Positions 42,398 to 51,668 of a DNA stretch of 64,000 nt are shown here, one piece after another. This DNA comes from Catellatospora vulcania (GTDB taxonomy: Bacteria; Actinomycetota; Actinomycetes; Mycobacteriales; Micromonosporaceae), in NCBI RefSeq assembly GCF_009720385.1, contig NZ_WARX01000001.1:1178001-1242000 (forward strand), read 5' to 3'. The notes under the pieces were generated by a model. That model was not told where the DNA came from. It saw only the letters and a program-made list of their open reading frames with translations, and searched no databases. Both the position numbers and the translations under genes were made by a program. Each line of letters begins with the position of its first letter. Position 1 is the stretch's first letter.

Positions 42398-43831
42398 ATG
42401 ACCAACAACAGAACCAGACGGCGGTACGCCCCCGCGGCGCTCGCCGCGACCCTGCTCGCGACCCTCGTCGGCCTGCCGTCCTCGCCCGCCCAGGCCGCAC
42501 CCGCCACCGGCGTCGCCTACCAACTGGTGGTGACCAAGAGCGGCAAGTGCATCGACGTGCCGGGCGCGTCCACGACCAACGGCGCGCTGCTGCAGCAGTG
42601 GGGCTGCACCGCGAACTCGCCGTGGCAGCAGTTCCGCCTGACCGCGGTCGGATCGAACTACCAGCTCGTCAACGTCAGCAGCGGCAAGTGCGTCGACATC
42701 CCCGGCTGGTCCACGGCCTCGGGTGTGCAGCTGCAGCAGTACGGGTGCGTGTCGAGCCAGGCGAATCAGCAGTGGCGTCTGGTGGCCAGCGGCACGAACA
42801 CGTACCAGATCATCAGCGTGCACTCGGGCCTGTGCGTCAGCCTCAAGGACGCGTCCACGGCCAACGGCGCGCAGATCATCCAGGAGACCTGCACCGCCAA
42901 CAGCAACAAGCAGTGGGCGTTCACCGGCGTCGGCGGCCGCACCTGGTCGAACGCGCCGGACGGGTTCGCCTCGACCGGCGGCGGCACCACCGGCGGCGCG
43001 GCCGGTGCGACGGTCACCGTCAGCACCTTCGCCGACCTGCAGCGCTACGTCACCGCCACCGAGCCGTACGTCATCCGGGTCAGCGGCGCGATCACCGTCA
43101 CGCCCAAGGGCACCGAGCTGCGGGTCGCCTCCAACAAGACGATCGTCGGCATCGGGACCGGCGGCCACATCGTCGGCGGCGGGTTCTTCCTCGGCACCGG
43201 TGTCCGCAACGTCATCATCCGCAACCTCACCATCCGTGACACGCAGATGGCCGACGACGACCCCGACGACAAGGTCTACGACTACGACGGCATCCAGATG
43301 GACACCGCCGACCACGTGTGGATCGACCACAACACCATCACGCGGATGAACGACGGCCTGATCGACAGCCGCAAGGACAGCAGCTACCTGACGATCTCCT
43401 GGAACGTGCTGTCGAGCAACAACAAGGCGTTCGGCATCGGCTGGACCGACAACGTCACGGCCCGCATGACGATCCACCACAACTGGATCAAGGACACGAA
43501 CCAGCGCAACCCCAGCACCGACAACGTGGCCTACGCCCACCTGTACAACAACTACCTGCAGAACGTCGCCTCGTACGGCAACTACGCCCGCGGCGCGACG
43601 AAGATGGTCCTGGAGAACAGCTACTTCGAGAACGTGAAGGACCCGTTCTACCCGGACTCGACGGCGCAGCTGCGCCAGAGCGGCAGCATCCTCGTCAACT
43701 GCACCGGCACCCAGCAGACCCTCGGGTCGGCGTTCACGCCGAGCAGCTTCTACTCCTACACCCTCGACGCGGCCGCCGACGTGCCGAACCTGCTCCGCAC
43801 GTACGCGGGGCCGCAGGCCAACATCGGCTGA
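42398..43831 (+). CDS. Secreted pectate lyase (PL1) with N-terminal ricin-type CBM13
   Basis: The 477-residue precursor has a signal peptide (cleavage near AQA-AP), a ricin B-type module (about 36-178) and a PL1 parallel beta-helix domain (about 185-477). PL1 motifs seen are YDGIQMDTADHVWIDHNT, DGLIDSRKDSSYLTISWNV and HHNWIKDTNQRNPS with the catalytic Arg region. It cleaves demethylated pectin by beta-elimination with calcium. ATG 42398 follows AAGGAG. The preceding pectinesterase would produce its substrate, so the two enzymes act in sequence. A strong terminator follows. Confidence 0.93.
   Translation: MTNNRTRRRYAPAALAATLLATLVGLPSSPAQAAPATGVAYQLVVTKSGKCIDVPGASTTNGALLQQWGCTANSPWQQFRLTAVGSNYQLVNVSSGKCVDIPGWSTASGVQLQQYGCVSSQANQQWRLVASGTNTYQIISVHSGLCVSLKDASTANGAQIIQETCTANSNKQWAFTGVGGRTWSNAPDGFASTGGGTTGGAAGATVTVSTFADLQRYVTATEPYVIRVSGAITVTPKGTELRVASNKTIVGIGTGGHIVGGGFFLGTGVRNVIIRNLTIRDTQMADDDPDDKVYDYDGIQMDTADHVWIDHNTITRMNDGLIDSRKDSSYLTISWNVLSSNNKAFGIGWTDNVTARMTIHHNWIKDTNQRNPSTDNVAYAHLYNNYLQNVASYGNYARGATKMVLENSYFENVKDPFYPDSTAQLRQSGSILVNCTGTQQTLGSAFTPSSFYSYTLDAAADVPNLLRTYAGPQANIG
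42767..42930 (+). repeat. Direct repeat, copy B (ricin module, 164 bp identical)
   Basis: Second copy of the repeat at 41329-41492, inside the pectate lyase ricin module. Absence of even silent differences over 164 bp points to recent duplication or gene conversion. Confidence 0.85.
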
Positions 43832-43840
43832 GCCGGTCCC

Positions 43841-43879
43841 GGGCCGGTCGGCGCTTTTCCGGGCAGCGCCGACCGGCCC
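43841..43879. terminator. Terminator after the pectinase operon
   Basis: GGGCCGGTCGGCGC (43841-43854) pairs perfectly with GCGCCGACCGGCCC (43866-43879) around an 11-base loop that begins TTTT. A second perfect 16-bp palindrome, CCACCCCGCGGGGTGG, follows at 43878-43893. The site lies between convergent genes and probably stops transcription both ways. Confidence 0.85.
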
Positions 43880-43894
43880 ACCCCGCGGGGTGGT

Positions 43895-45202
43895 TCAGCT
43901 CGTCAGGCGCCATACGCCCAGGGTGCCCGGCTCGCGGGGACAAACGGTCGCGCGCGCTGAGAAGGCACACCCTTCCGCCCGCACGGGAAGCTGCGACAGG
44001 TCCAGGCCGCCGGGCGTGAACCACGCGACCTGCACCGGGTTGTGGCCAGCGCCGCGGACCAGCACCGTCGCCGACGCCGCGGAGTCCGTGTACAGATCCC
44101 ATCCCCTGAGGTCGAGCAGCGGGCGCGCGGTCGCCGCGTCCAGCAGCGCCTTCGCCGGATACCCGGCCGGGAGCGGATCCGCGTCTGCCACCAGCAGCCC
44201 GAGGGAGGTCGGTATGACGACGCTCCCTCCGGGAAGGCGACGGCGCACGACCCCGGTGGCCTTGTCGACGAGCTCGACCGGATTCTCTGCAGGCCCCGAG
44301 TCGGCCGGCTGCGACGAAACGCACCAGTACCCGCCGCAGTCGACGCGGCGCACATACGGTGCCGTGAGCGGGATGGGGGCCAGATCAGCGGTGGCGTACC
44401 GGGCCGTCGTCTTCACGCCGCCCAGCGCGGTCTCGAGCACGAACTCGTCACCGATGATGCTCAGGTCGACCGGCACAGCCGTGCCCAGGTCCAGCCGGTG
44501 GCTGCGCAGCACCCGCCCGTCGCGCAGGTCACGTTCGATCAGCTCGCCGGTGCTCTGCAGCGTCCAGATCCGCACCTGGTCCTGGTCGCGGGCGAGGGCC
44601 TGGTAGTCGATCGCGGCCAGCACCTGCTGCGCGCTCCAGCGCGGCTGCCCGGTGCGCACGTCCCGGACGCTGACCTGCGTGGAGAAGCGGTCGGTGTCAT
44701 CAGGCGACCAGATCCCGACCGCCACATCGGCGAGCGGGTACATGGCCCGATCGCCCTGCCACCGGATCACCCCGGTGTCGGCGTCGACGGCGTAGGTGGT
44801 CACGCGGCCGGTGATCTTGTCTGTCATCGCTGTCAGCATCAGACCGGGGACGGTGCTCCCCGCCGTCATGGGGCTGTCGGCTGTTCCCGGCAGTGCGATG
44901 TTCCAGCGTTGCGTGCCGTCGATCAGGCTGTATCCGGAGAGCCGGTCGGCGTCGCGCACCAGCAGCGTCTCGTTGACGATCTGGTAGTCGCCCTGCCCGG
45001 TGATGGTGATGGTGGCCAGTTCCTCCAGCCGGCGTGCCGGTGCCGCCCCGCCCAGCGCGAGCAGCAGCACCAGGGCGGCCACGGCCGCCAGGGGGCGTAC
45101 CAGGGCGCGTATGTTCGGGCGGTCGGGTGGGGGATGGTGTTCGCGCCAGCCGACGCCGAGGTCGATCACCGCGGTCGTGCCGGTCGTCGGCTCGCCGTTC
45201 AC
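43895..45202 (-). CDS. Membrane-anchored PQQ-like beta-propeller protein
   Basis: The 435-residue protein has a short cytoplasmic start (TAVIDLGVGWREH) and one membrane helix (about residues 35-52). The extracellular propeller has repeated PQQ-like strands, for example YSLIDGTQRWNIALPG, YAVDADTGVIRWQGD and VRDVRTGQPRWSAQQ. The Cys pair near the C-terminus (CGGYWC) may be disulfide-linked. The start is GTG 45202 with GGGAG upstream; a longer frame to the right is unlikely. Such proteins are common in Micromonosporaceae and their role is unknown. It is convergent with the pectinase operon. Confidence 0.8.
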   Translation of the reverse strand: MNGEPTTGTTAVIDLGVGWREHHPPPDRPNIRALVRPLAAVAALVLLLALGGAAPARRLEELATITITGQGDYQIVNETLLVRDADRLSGYSLIDGTQRWNIALPGTADSPMTAGSTVPGLMLTAMTDKITGRVTTYAVDADTGVIRWQGDRAMYPLADVAVGIWSPDDTDRFSTQVSVRDVRTGQPRWSAQQVLAAIDYQALARDQDQVRIWTLQSTGELIERDLRDGRVLRSHRLDLGTAVPVDLSIIGDEFVLETALGGVKTTARYATADLAPIPLTAPYVRRVDCGGYWCVSSQPADSGPAENPVELVDKATGVVRRRLPGGSVVIPTSLGLLVADADPLPAGYPAKALLDAATARPLLDLRGWDLYTDSAASATVLVRGAGHNPVQVAWFTPGGLDLSQLPVRAEGCAFSARATVCPREPGTLGVWRLTS

Positions 45203-45438
45203 CGTTTGCAGCTCCCTGGTCGCCGGTCCGCCTGGCACGAGGCGGCGTCGCGTGGTGGAACGCGGCGGGACGCGACGGCGGTTGTCAATGTCGCACGCCC
45301 AGCGGTGGAAGGGCCGTGTCAGCAGCCGACCGCGGCCGGGCAACCCACCACTACGAGACCTCGCGCCCAACAGGTACGGCGGCCACGGTCTCGCGGCAGC
45401 GGTCAGCGTGCCGGCCCGGGATGCGATTCAATCCCCGT

Positions 45439-47394
45439 ATGGGAACGGCCAAGGCGCGCAGGATCGCCGCTCGCGCACACTGCGGGCAACTGCTGGCGGC
45501 CGGCGTGCTGTTCACCGACCACCTGCGGGAGATCGCGCAGCTGGTGGGCGAGCACTCCGGTGACGAGATCGCGGTCCAGGCAGCCTGGCTGCACGCGGTC
45601 CCCGCGACCGGCTGCACGGACACGGAACTGCTCACGCGGGGCGTGGCGCCCGCCGTGGTCCGGCTGGTGGCATTGCTGCAGGAAGACTTCGACGAACGCG
45701 CGTACACCCGCCGCCTGCTCGCCGACCCCAGGGCCGCGCTCGTACGCCACGCGGTGCTCTCCGCCCGGCTGCCCCACCTGGCCAACCCCTACGCCCGCGA
45801 GCGCTGGCGCGCCCAGCACCGCGCACTCGCCGACCGCCTCGGACGTGCGGCACCCCCGACGCCGGCGAACCTGAGCACGACGCCACCGCCGGCCGGCGGG
45901 CACTGGGGCCCGTTCGCCCGCTGGGCGAAGGCCGAACCGGATCTCGCGCAACTGCCGCCGCTGCTCGACGCCTACCACGACACCCGCGCCGACCCGGAAC
46001 GCAGGCACTGCTGCCACAACACCGTCAAGGCGGCCATCCACACCGTGGTCACGAAACGCGCCGACGCCACCGACGAACACGTCGTCGCCCTCGCCGACCG
46101 GTGGTGGAACTCCGACGACAGCTGGGAGCAGGACGTGGCCGTGCGGGCGCGCGCCGCCGCACGCGACCCGGCACACCGGCCGGCGCTGCTCGCCCGTGCG
46201 CTCGACGGCGCGCCGTGGCCCGCCGCATCGGCGATCCGGGCGCTGACCGGCCCCGGCGACGCCGCCGAGATCGCCGTACTGCGCGAGATCGTCGAACGGC
46301 GGGAACGGATCTGGCGCTGGACGCGCCGGACCGCGGTGGCGCGGCTGCTCGCCATCGACCACGACGACGCGCGGGCCGTGCTCGACGACCGGCCTCTGGA
46401 CCCGGTCGATCCGCCTTGGCACGACGACCGCAGCTGGCTGCACCGCTACCGTGCGGCCGTCATCCCGCAGTTGATCGGCCTGGTCGACGAGCCGGGCTGG
46501 TGGTTCGAGGCGCCGTGGGCGCTCGGCGAGCTGCGCGCGGTCGAGGCGGTCCCGGCCCTGTGCAGGTATGTGCTGGCGCACTCCGCCGCCCACCCGCGGT
46601 CCTGCGCGGTCCAGCCGCATGTCGATGCCCTTGGTCGTATCGGCAGCGCCGAGGCGGTGCCCGCGCTGCTCACGCTGATCTCCCACAACAGCCCTGAGGT
46701 CCGTGACCTTGCCTTGCGTGCGCTGGACCGGATCGGTGACCCGCGGGTCGTCGACGCCGCCGTCGCGGCCTGCGACGACCTGCACCCCGACGTCCGGGAC
46801 CGGGCGGCGCGGGTCCTGGCCCGGCACGGCGACGTACGGGCGGTGCCGGCGCTGATCCGGCTCTGCGACACCGTCCACGCCCCGGCCGCCGCCGAAGCGC
46901 TGGCCAGGATCGGCGATCCGCTCGCCGGTGACACCCTGTGGCGGTTGTTCCGCTCGGCCCCCGACCGGCGTACCCGCCACGCGGCCGGACGCGGCCTGGC
47001 CCGGATCGGCCAGCGGGGACATTGCGGCTACACGCCTGACCTGCGGACGCAGCGCGCCTACCTGTGGCTGCTCGGTCACCAGCCCGGATGGCGGCCGCAC
47101 CATCAGCTCACCGAGGCGCTGGCCCACGGGGATGCCCTCATGCGGGCGGCGGCGATCGCCGCGCTGGCCAGGTTGGGTGAACGGGGCGAGGCCGCGCTGA
47201 TCGCGCCGTTGCTGGACGACCCCGCGCACGGGGTACGCGCCGCGGCGGCGACGGCGCTGGGCAGGTTCGGCGGGGTCGGGACGCGGGAACGGCTCGACGC
47301 GCACCGGTCCGACCCGCACGGCGCCGTGCGCTCCGCCGTCTTGGCGGCCTTGCGGCGTCTGGCCGACGGCGGCGGCGACGCCATCGAGCCGTGA
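45439..47394 (+). CDS. HEAT-repeat protein with degenerate HD-like N-terminal domain
   Basis: The 651-residue protein begins with a segment like the RelA/SpoT-type HD domain: AHCGQLLAAGVLFTDHLREI, then AAWLHAVPATGCTDTELL and VAPAVVRLVALLQ. The usual metal-binding His-Asp pair is His-Ala here, so hydrolase activity is doubtful. The C-terminal two thirds (about 300-640) consist of HEAT/PBS-lyase-type helical repeats such as VDALGRIGSAEAVPALLTLI and LDRIGDPRVVDAAVAACDD. These form a protein-binding solenoid. Starts at ATG 45421 or 45439 are both possible; neither has a strong ribosome site. A 46-codon frame overlaps its stop. Confidence 0.75.
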   Translation: MGTAKARRIAARAHCGQLLAAGVLFTDHLREIAQLVGEHSGDEIAVQAAWLHAVPATGCTDTELLTRGVAPAVVRLVALLQEDFDERAYTRRLLADPRAALVRHAVLSARLPHLANPYARERWRAQHRALADRLGRAAPPTPANLSTTPPPAGGHWGPFARWAKAEPDLAQLPPLLDAYHDTRADPERRHCCHNTVKAAIHTVVTKRADATDEHVVALADRWWNSDDSWEQDVAVRARAAARDPAHRPALLARALDGAPWPAASAIRALTGPGDAAEIAVLREIVERRERIWRWTRRTAVARLLAIDHDDARAVLDDRPLDPVDPPWHDDRSWLHRYRAAVIPQLIGLVDEPGWWFEAPWALGELRAVEAVPALCRYVLAHSAAHPRSCAVQPHVDALGRIGSAEAVPALLTLISHNSPEVRDLALRALDRIGDPRVVDAAVAACDDLHPDVRDRAARVLARHGDVRAVPALIRLCDTVHAPAAAEALARIGDPLAGDTLWRLFRSAPDRRTRHAAGRGLARIGQRGHCGYTPDLRTQRAYLWLLGHQPGWRPHHQLTEALAHGDALMRAAAIAALARLGERGEAALIAPLLDDPAHGVRAAAATALGRFGGVGTRERLDAHRSDPHGAVRSAVLAALRRLADGGGDAIEP

Positions 47395-47531
47395 TCGTCG
47401 CGGCCGCATGCCTCGGCCCGATCGGCCTGTTCGCCTGGATCTCCGACCTGCAGACGGACTGGTTCGAAGAGCAGTCCGGCGACATGCCGTTCATGGTCAA
47501 GTCGGCCGTGTCGGCGCTGCTGCCCGGCTGA
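47391..47531 (+). CDS. Possible small membrane protein (46 aa), coupled to HEAT gene
   Basis: GTG 47391 overlaps the HEAT-gene stop in a GTGA. The frame reads IVAAACLGPIGLFAWISDLQ, followed by an acidic and then hydrophobic tail, ending at 47531. The coupling and hydrophobic start are suggestive, but the frame is short and could be chance. Confidence 0.3.
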   Translation: MIVAAACLGPIGLFAWISDLQTDWFEEQSGDMPFMVKSAVSALLPG

Positions 47532-47621
47532 AGACGGCGGGCCGCGGCAGAGGTGCTCGTACTGCGCCGCAGCCGTCGGCCGGTGGTCGCGACACCGAGA
47601 CCGGCTCGGATTCCCGCACCT

Positions 47622-50600
47622 TCAACGCGGGTCGTAGCGGCAGGTGTTGCCGGTGCGCACGGTCCGGTCCAGGTGCGCGGCCAGTTCGGGCAGCGCCTCC
47701 CGGATTCGGGTGATCGCGTCGCGGATGCGGGCGGTGACCGCTTTGCGGGCCCGCTCGGCCGCCGACGCGCCCAGGGGCCTGCTGTGGCCGTCCGGGCGGG
47801 TGGCCTGGCGCAGTTGCGTCAGCAGTTGCTCGCGCTCGTCGGCTGCGGCGTGCCGGCGGCCGAGGTCGAGGTCGTCGTCGGCGTCGGCCAGTTCCTGGTC
47901 GAGTGCTGCCAGCCGTCGCCGGTAGGCGGCCAGTGCGGTGCGGTCCAGCGCCGGATCGGCGCGGTCGGCGCCGGCTGTGGCGGCCCCGGCCAGGGTGAGC
48001 GCGGGGTGGTCGACGCCCGGCGCGGCGAGCAGTGCGGCGAGGTCGTGCAGGCCTTTGCAGTCGCGCAGGAACGCGGTCTGTCCGTGGTATCCGGCTTGCC
48101 ACATGTCGCCGACCCGGTGCAGCGCCACCTCGCCGTCATGGCGCCGCGCCGGCGGGAGCCGCTTGCCGGGCCGGGTGTCCAGCGCGGCGATCGCCGCGTG
48201 TGACTCGGCCTGCCAGCCCCGGGCGCCCAGCCGTCGGTGGAGTTCGGCGGCGCGGCCCAGCCACTGCCGGGCGGGCGCGTGCTCGCCGAGGGCCGCGTGC
48301 AGGGACCCGATCCGGTGGGCGTGCGCGCCCATGAAGGCGACCAGTGCCGCGTTCACGGCGCAGGTCTGCGACAGGGGCAGCAGGTCACCGAGTAGCTGCC
48401 GGCACAGTGGGCGGTCGTCGAGCGCGACGGCGGCGGTGGCGAGTTCGCCGACGAACACCGACCAGAGGTAGGACCGGTCGGTGCGCCAGTCCGGCAGGGC
48501 GAGTACGGTGTCGAGTTCGCGTCTGGCGAGGTCGTGGTCGCCGGCGCGGGCGTAGAAGCCGGCGGCTACGGCGTGGGCGTGGGCGGGTGCGCCGATCCAC
48601 CAGGAGACTGCTTCGGCGGCGGTGTCGCGTAGTTGCGCCGCGTCGCCGCGGGCTCGGACGATCTCGAGGCGTTGCGACATGCGGACGTTGCCGGTGTCGG
48701 CGTCGCCGACGGCCTCGCCGAGTGCGGCTGCGTGGGCGCTGAGCTGTTCCCCGGCGCTCAGGTCGCCGTCGAGCAGTGCGAGCGCTGCGCGGCGGATGTG
48801 CAGGTTGTAGTCGTGGCGGGGTTGGCGCAGCTGCCGGGCGGCGTGGTCGTAGGCGTGCAGGGTGGCCCGGAAGGCGGGGTCGGCGGTCTCCAGTTGCGCG
48901 GTCGCGGTGAGCAACAGGGCCTGGGCCTGGCTTTCGGGGTCGTGGGCTTGGCGGGACAGTTCGCCGATCTCGGTCGCGATCTGGGCGCGGCGGGTGGCGG
49001 TGCCTGGTGTCCACAGGACGTCGTGTTGGGCGAGCAGGCAGCCGGCGAGGGTGGCGGGGTCGGCCAGTCGGCGGGCGACGGTGATGGCGTGTTCGGCCAG
49101 TGGGGCTGCGCGGTGCCGGTCGGCGGGGATGGAGTGTTGCAGTTGGCGGGCCAGGGCGGCGGTGACCTGCGCTTCGGTGGCGGTGGCGGTGCCGTCGAGG
49201 GCGTGGCGGGCCTGTTCGAGTCGGCTGACCAGGTCGGTGCGTGGCATGGCGAACCGGGCGCCTATCCGGTCGATGCCCAGTGCCACCGCCCCGATCAGTT
49301 CTGGTTCGCGGGTGTGTCGGGCCCGCTGCCATGCGGTGTCGAGCAGGTCGCGTGCCGGTGTGGGGTCGCCGGCGCGGAGGCGGTGGTCGGCTTCGGTGGT
49401 GAGCAGGTCGACGTGGTCGGTGTCGCTGAGGGCGGCGCCGGTGGCCGCTGCGGCGGCGCGTACGCGGGCGAGGTGGGCGGCGGCGTCGGTGAACGCGTAC
49501 CGGTCGGCGTCGGCCTGTGCTGCCCGGCGGGCCCAGAGCAGGGCTGCGTCGATGGTGTGCGGTAGGGCGGCGGTGCAGTGGTGGGCGATCTCGGCGGCGA
49601 ACACCGTCGCGCCGCGCTCGTGTCGGCGCTGCAACGCTCCCGCGAGCCGGCCGTGCAGGTCCAGGCGTTGTGCGGTGGACAGTCCCGAGTAGATCGATTC
49701 GCGGTAGAGGTCGTGAGTGAAGCGTGTCCCGTCGGCGGTGCCGGTCAGGATACCGGCAGCGGTGGCCTGTTCGGTCAGTTCCGCGACGCGGGCGGGTGGT
49801 TGTCCGGTGACCTCGGCCAGTACGTCGGGCAGCAGGGTGCCGGTGCCGACTGCGGCGGCTTCGACCAGGCGGGCGCAGTCGGCGGACAGCCGCGAGGTGC
49901 GCCGTGCGATGACCTCGCGCACCGCGGCGGGCACGACGCCGACCGGTGGGCCGTCGGACAGCAGGCGGCTGAGTTCGCCGGCGAAGAACGGGTGTCCGCC
50001 GCTGCGTTCGTGCACCACCGGAGCCCATCGGCCGGCTGCGGTGGGGCCTGCGACGGCGTGGACCAGGTCGCTGACCTCCTGCGGGGACAGGCCTCGCAGC
50101 GGTATGCGTTCGGCGGGCAGTGCCAGGTCGGCCATGGTGGTGGCGGCCGGGCGGGCGAGTTCGTCGGGGCGGTAGGCGGCCAGCAGTAGCAGCGCGCCCG
50201 GGTAGGTCATGCCGGTGAGGAACCGCAGCAGTTCCAGGCTGGCGTCGTCGGTCCATTGGAGGTCGTCGAGGACGACGACCACGGGTCCCGGGCGGACGGC
50301 TGCGGCCAGCGTGCGGGCGACCGTGTCGAAGACGCGCAGCCGGCCGGCGGCCGCGTCGCCGCCCGGCGGTGGCGTGTCGAGCAGGCCTGTCGCGGCCACG
50401 GTAGGCGCCGGCTGCGGATCGGGGTCGTCCAGGCAGCGCAGCACCTGGGTCCACGGCCAGTAGGCGGGCGCCTGCTCGCCGTTCCAGCAGGTGCCCCATG
50501 CCGTGCGGGCGCCTGCGGTGGCGGCGTCGGCGGTGAACCTGGTCAGCAGCGCCGTCTTGCCGATCCCGGCCTCGCCGCTGACGAGTACCAGTGCGGGGCG

Positions 50601-50681
50601 GCGCCAGCCGGTGCCACCGGTCGCGGCGAGCGCGGCCGAAAGCTGCGACAGCGCGTCCTGGCGGCCGACGAAGAGGGGCAT
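47622..50681 (-). CDS. Large AAA ATPase, regulator-like (TPR-rich), without LuxR HTH
   Basis: The 1019-residue protein has an N-terminal AAA_16/NTPase domain with Walker A in SGEAGIGKTALLTRF (near residue 40) and Walker B in VVVVLDDLQWTDD (near 139). A long helical, TPR-like middle follows. The C-terminal region has ALHRVGDMWQAGYHGQTAFL, a coiled region and RIREALPELAAHLDRTVRTG. This C-terminus is typical of a family of actinomycete ATPases related to the large LuxR-type (LAL) regulators, but no LuxR helix-turn-helix is present. Start ATG 50681 (MPLFVGRQDAL) is the conserved beginning. It is divergent from the methyltransferase gene. It probably acts as a signal-transduction ATPase; the target is unknown. 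Confidence 0.83.
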   Translation of the reverse strand: MPLFVGRQDALSQLSAALAATGGTGWRRPALVLVSGEAGIGKTALLTRFTADAATAGARTAWGTCWNGEQAPAYWPWTQVLRCLDDPDPQPAPTVAATGLLDTPPPGGDAAAGRLRVFDTVARTLAAAVRPGPVVVVLDDLQWTDDASLELLRFLTGMTYPGALLLLAAYRPDELARPAATTMADLALPAERIPLRGLSPQEVSDLVHAVAGPTAAGRWAPVVHERSGGHPFFAGELSRLLSDGPPVGVVPAAVREVIARRTSRLSADCARLVEAAAVGTGTLLPDVLAEVTGQPPARVAELTEQATAAGILTGTADGTRFTHDLYRESIYSGLSTAQRLDLHGRLAGALQRRHERGATVFAAEIAHHCTAALPHTIDAALLWARRAAQADADRYAFTDAAAHLARVRAAAAATGAALSDTDHVDLLTTEADHRLRAGDPTPARDLLDTAWQRARHTREPELIGAVALGIDRIGARFAMPRTDLVSRLEQARHALDGTATATEAQVTAALARQLQHSIPADRHRAAPLAEHAITVARRLADPATLAGCLLAQHDVLWTPGTATRRAQIATEIGELSRQAHDPESQAQALLLTATAQLETADPAFRATLHAYDHAARQLRQPRHDYNLHIRRAALALLDGDLSAGEQLSAHAAALGEAVGDADTGNVRMSQRLEIVRARGDAAQLRDTAAEAVSWWIGAPAHAHAVAAGFYARAGDHDLARRELDTVLALPDWRTDRSYLWSVFVGELATAAVALDDRPLCRQLLGDLLPLSQTCAVNAALVAFMGAHAHRIGSLHAALGEHAPARQWLGRAAELHRRLGARGWQAESHAAIAALDTRPGKRLPPARRHDGEVALHRVGDMWQAGYHGQTAFLRDCKGLHDLAALLAAPGVDHPALTLAGAATAGADRADPALDRTALAAYRRRLAALDQELADADDDLDLGRRHAAADEREQLLTQLRQATRPDGHSRPLGASAAERARKAVTARIRDAITRIREALPELAAHLDRTVRTGNTCRYDPR

Positions 50682-50813
50682 CCGGGCATTGTCGCGCAGC
50701 GTGGGCGTCTGGCCGGGAAGTGCCAGGCGTTTTCTGGCGTGTGCGGGTGCCTTTCTGGCGCGTATCCGGGTGACAGGACACGACCGGCCGATGATCTTCG
50801 GAGGGCAGTTGCC

Positions 50814-51668
50814 GTGACGACCACGTTCGACCCGCAGCTTTACAAGTCCACCACCCGCCGGCAGTGGCAGGACGCGGCCGAGGCCTGGCACCGGTGGGGC
50901 CCGCTCATCGAGGACTGGCTGGGCGCCGCCACGCGGCGGATGCTCGACGCGGCGGGGATCACCGACGGCAGTCGGGTCCTCGACGTGGCCGCCGGCGCCG
51001 GCGGGCAGACGCTGGCCGCCGCACACCGTGCCGGAGCAGCCGGGCATGTGCTTGCCACCGACATCTCGCCGGCGATCCTGGCGTACGCCGAGCGGGCTGC
51101 TCGCGATGCCGGGCTGTCCAACGTGGCAATCCGTGAGCTCGACGGGGAGCGCATCGACGTCGCCGAGGCGTCGTTCGACGCGGTCATCTCGCGGGTCGGG
51201 TTGATCTACTTCCCGGATCAGCAGGCGGCGCTGGCGGGGATGCGTACCGCGCTGCGGCCTGGTGGGCGGGTCTCCGCTGTCGTCTACTCCACCGCGGACC
51301 GCAACGGCTTCTTCTCCGTGCCCGTGGGGATCATCCGGCGCCGGGCTGCGCTGCCGCCGCCGCTGCCGGGCCAGCCGGGGCCGTTCAGCCTGGGTGCGCC
51401 TGGGGTGGCGGAGGAGGCGTTCGCCCGCGCCGGGTTCCACGACATCACCGTCGACACGGTCGTCTCACCGGTGCGGTTGCCGTCGGCGGCCGACTGCGTC
51501 CGGTTCGAGCGGGAGTCGTTCGGCGCCCTGCACCAGATGCTGGCCGGGCTGCCGGAGCCGGAGCGGGACGCGGCCTGGGCGGAGATCACCGCGGAGCTGG
51601 CGGCCTTCGAGGGCCCGGACGGTTTTGTCGGGCCGTGCGAGATGCTCGTGGTGTCAGCGACCCGCTGA
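50814..51668 (+). CDS. SAM-dependent methyltransferase (class I)
   Basis: The 284-residue protein has motif I in SRVLDVAAGAGGQTLAAA (near residue 55), an acidic motif in HVLATDISPAIL and the later motif DAVISRVGLIYFPDQQAAL, all typical of UbiE/Methyltransf_11-like enzymes. It transfers a methyl group from S-adenosylmethionine to an unknown small molecule. The start is GTG 50814, eight bases after GGAGGG. It lies divergent from the large ATPase, with 132 bp between starts, so the two may be co-regulated. Confidence 0.88.
   Translation: MTTTFDPQLYKSTTRRQWQDAAEAWHRWGPLIEDWLGAATRRMLDAAGITDGSRVLDVAAGAGGQTLAAAHRAGAAGHVLATDISPAILAYAERAARDAGLSNVAIRELDGERIDVAEASFDAVISRVGLIYFPDQQAALAGMRTALRPGGRVSAVVYSTADRNGFFSVPVGIIRRRAALPPPLPGQPGPFSLGAPGVAEEAFARAGFHDITVDTVVSPVRLPSAADCVRFERESFGALHQMLAGLPEPERDAAWAEITAELAAFEGPDGFVGPCEMLVVSATR

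Noticed and set aside
47622-47800. LuxR-type helix-turn-helix at the C-terminus of the large ATPase
   Set aside because: The C-terminal sequence has no GLTxRExEVL-type motif, so it was not called a LuxR/LAL regulator.
47622-51440. Extension of the large ATPase to 1272 codons
   Set aside because: The conserved protein begins at MPLFVGRQDAL (50681). The extra upstream codons run across the divergent methyltransferase gene and are low-complexity.
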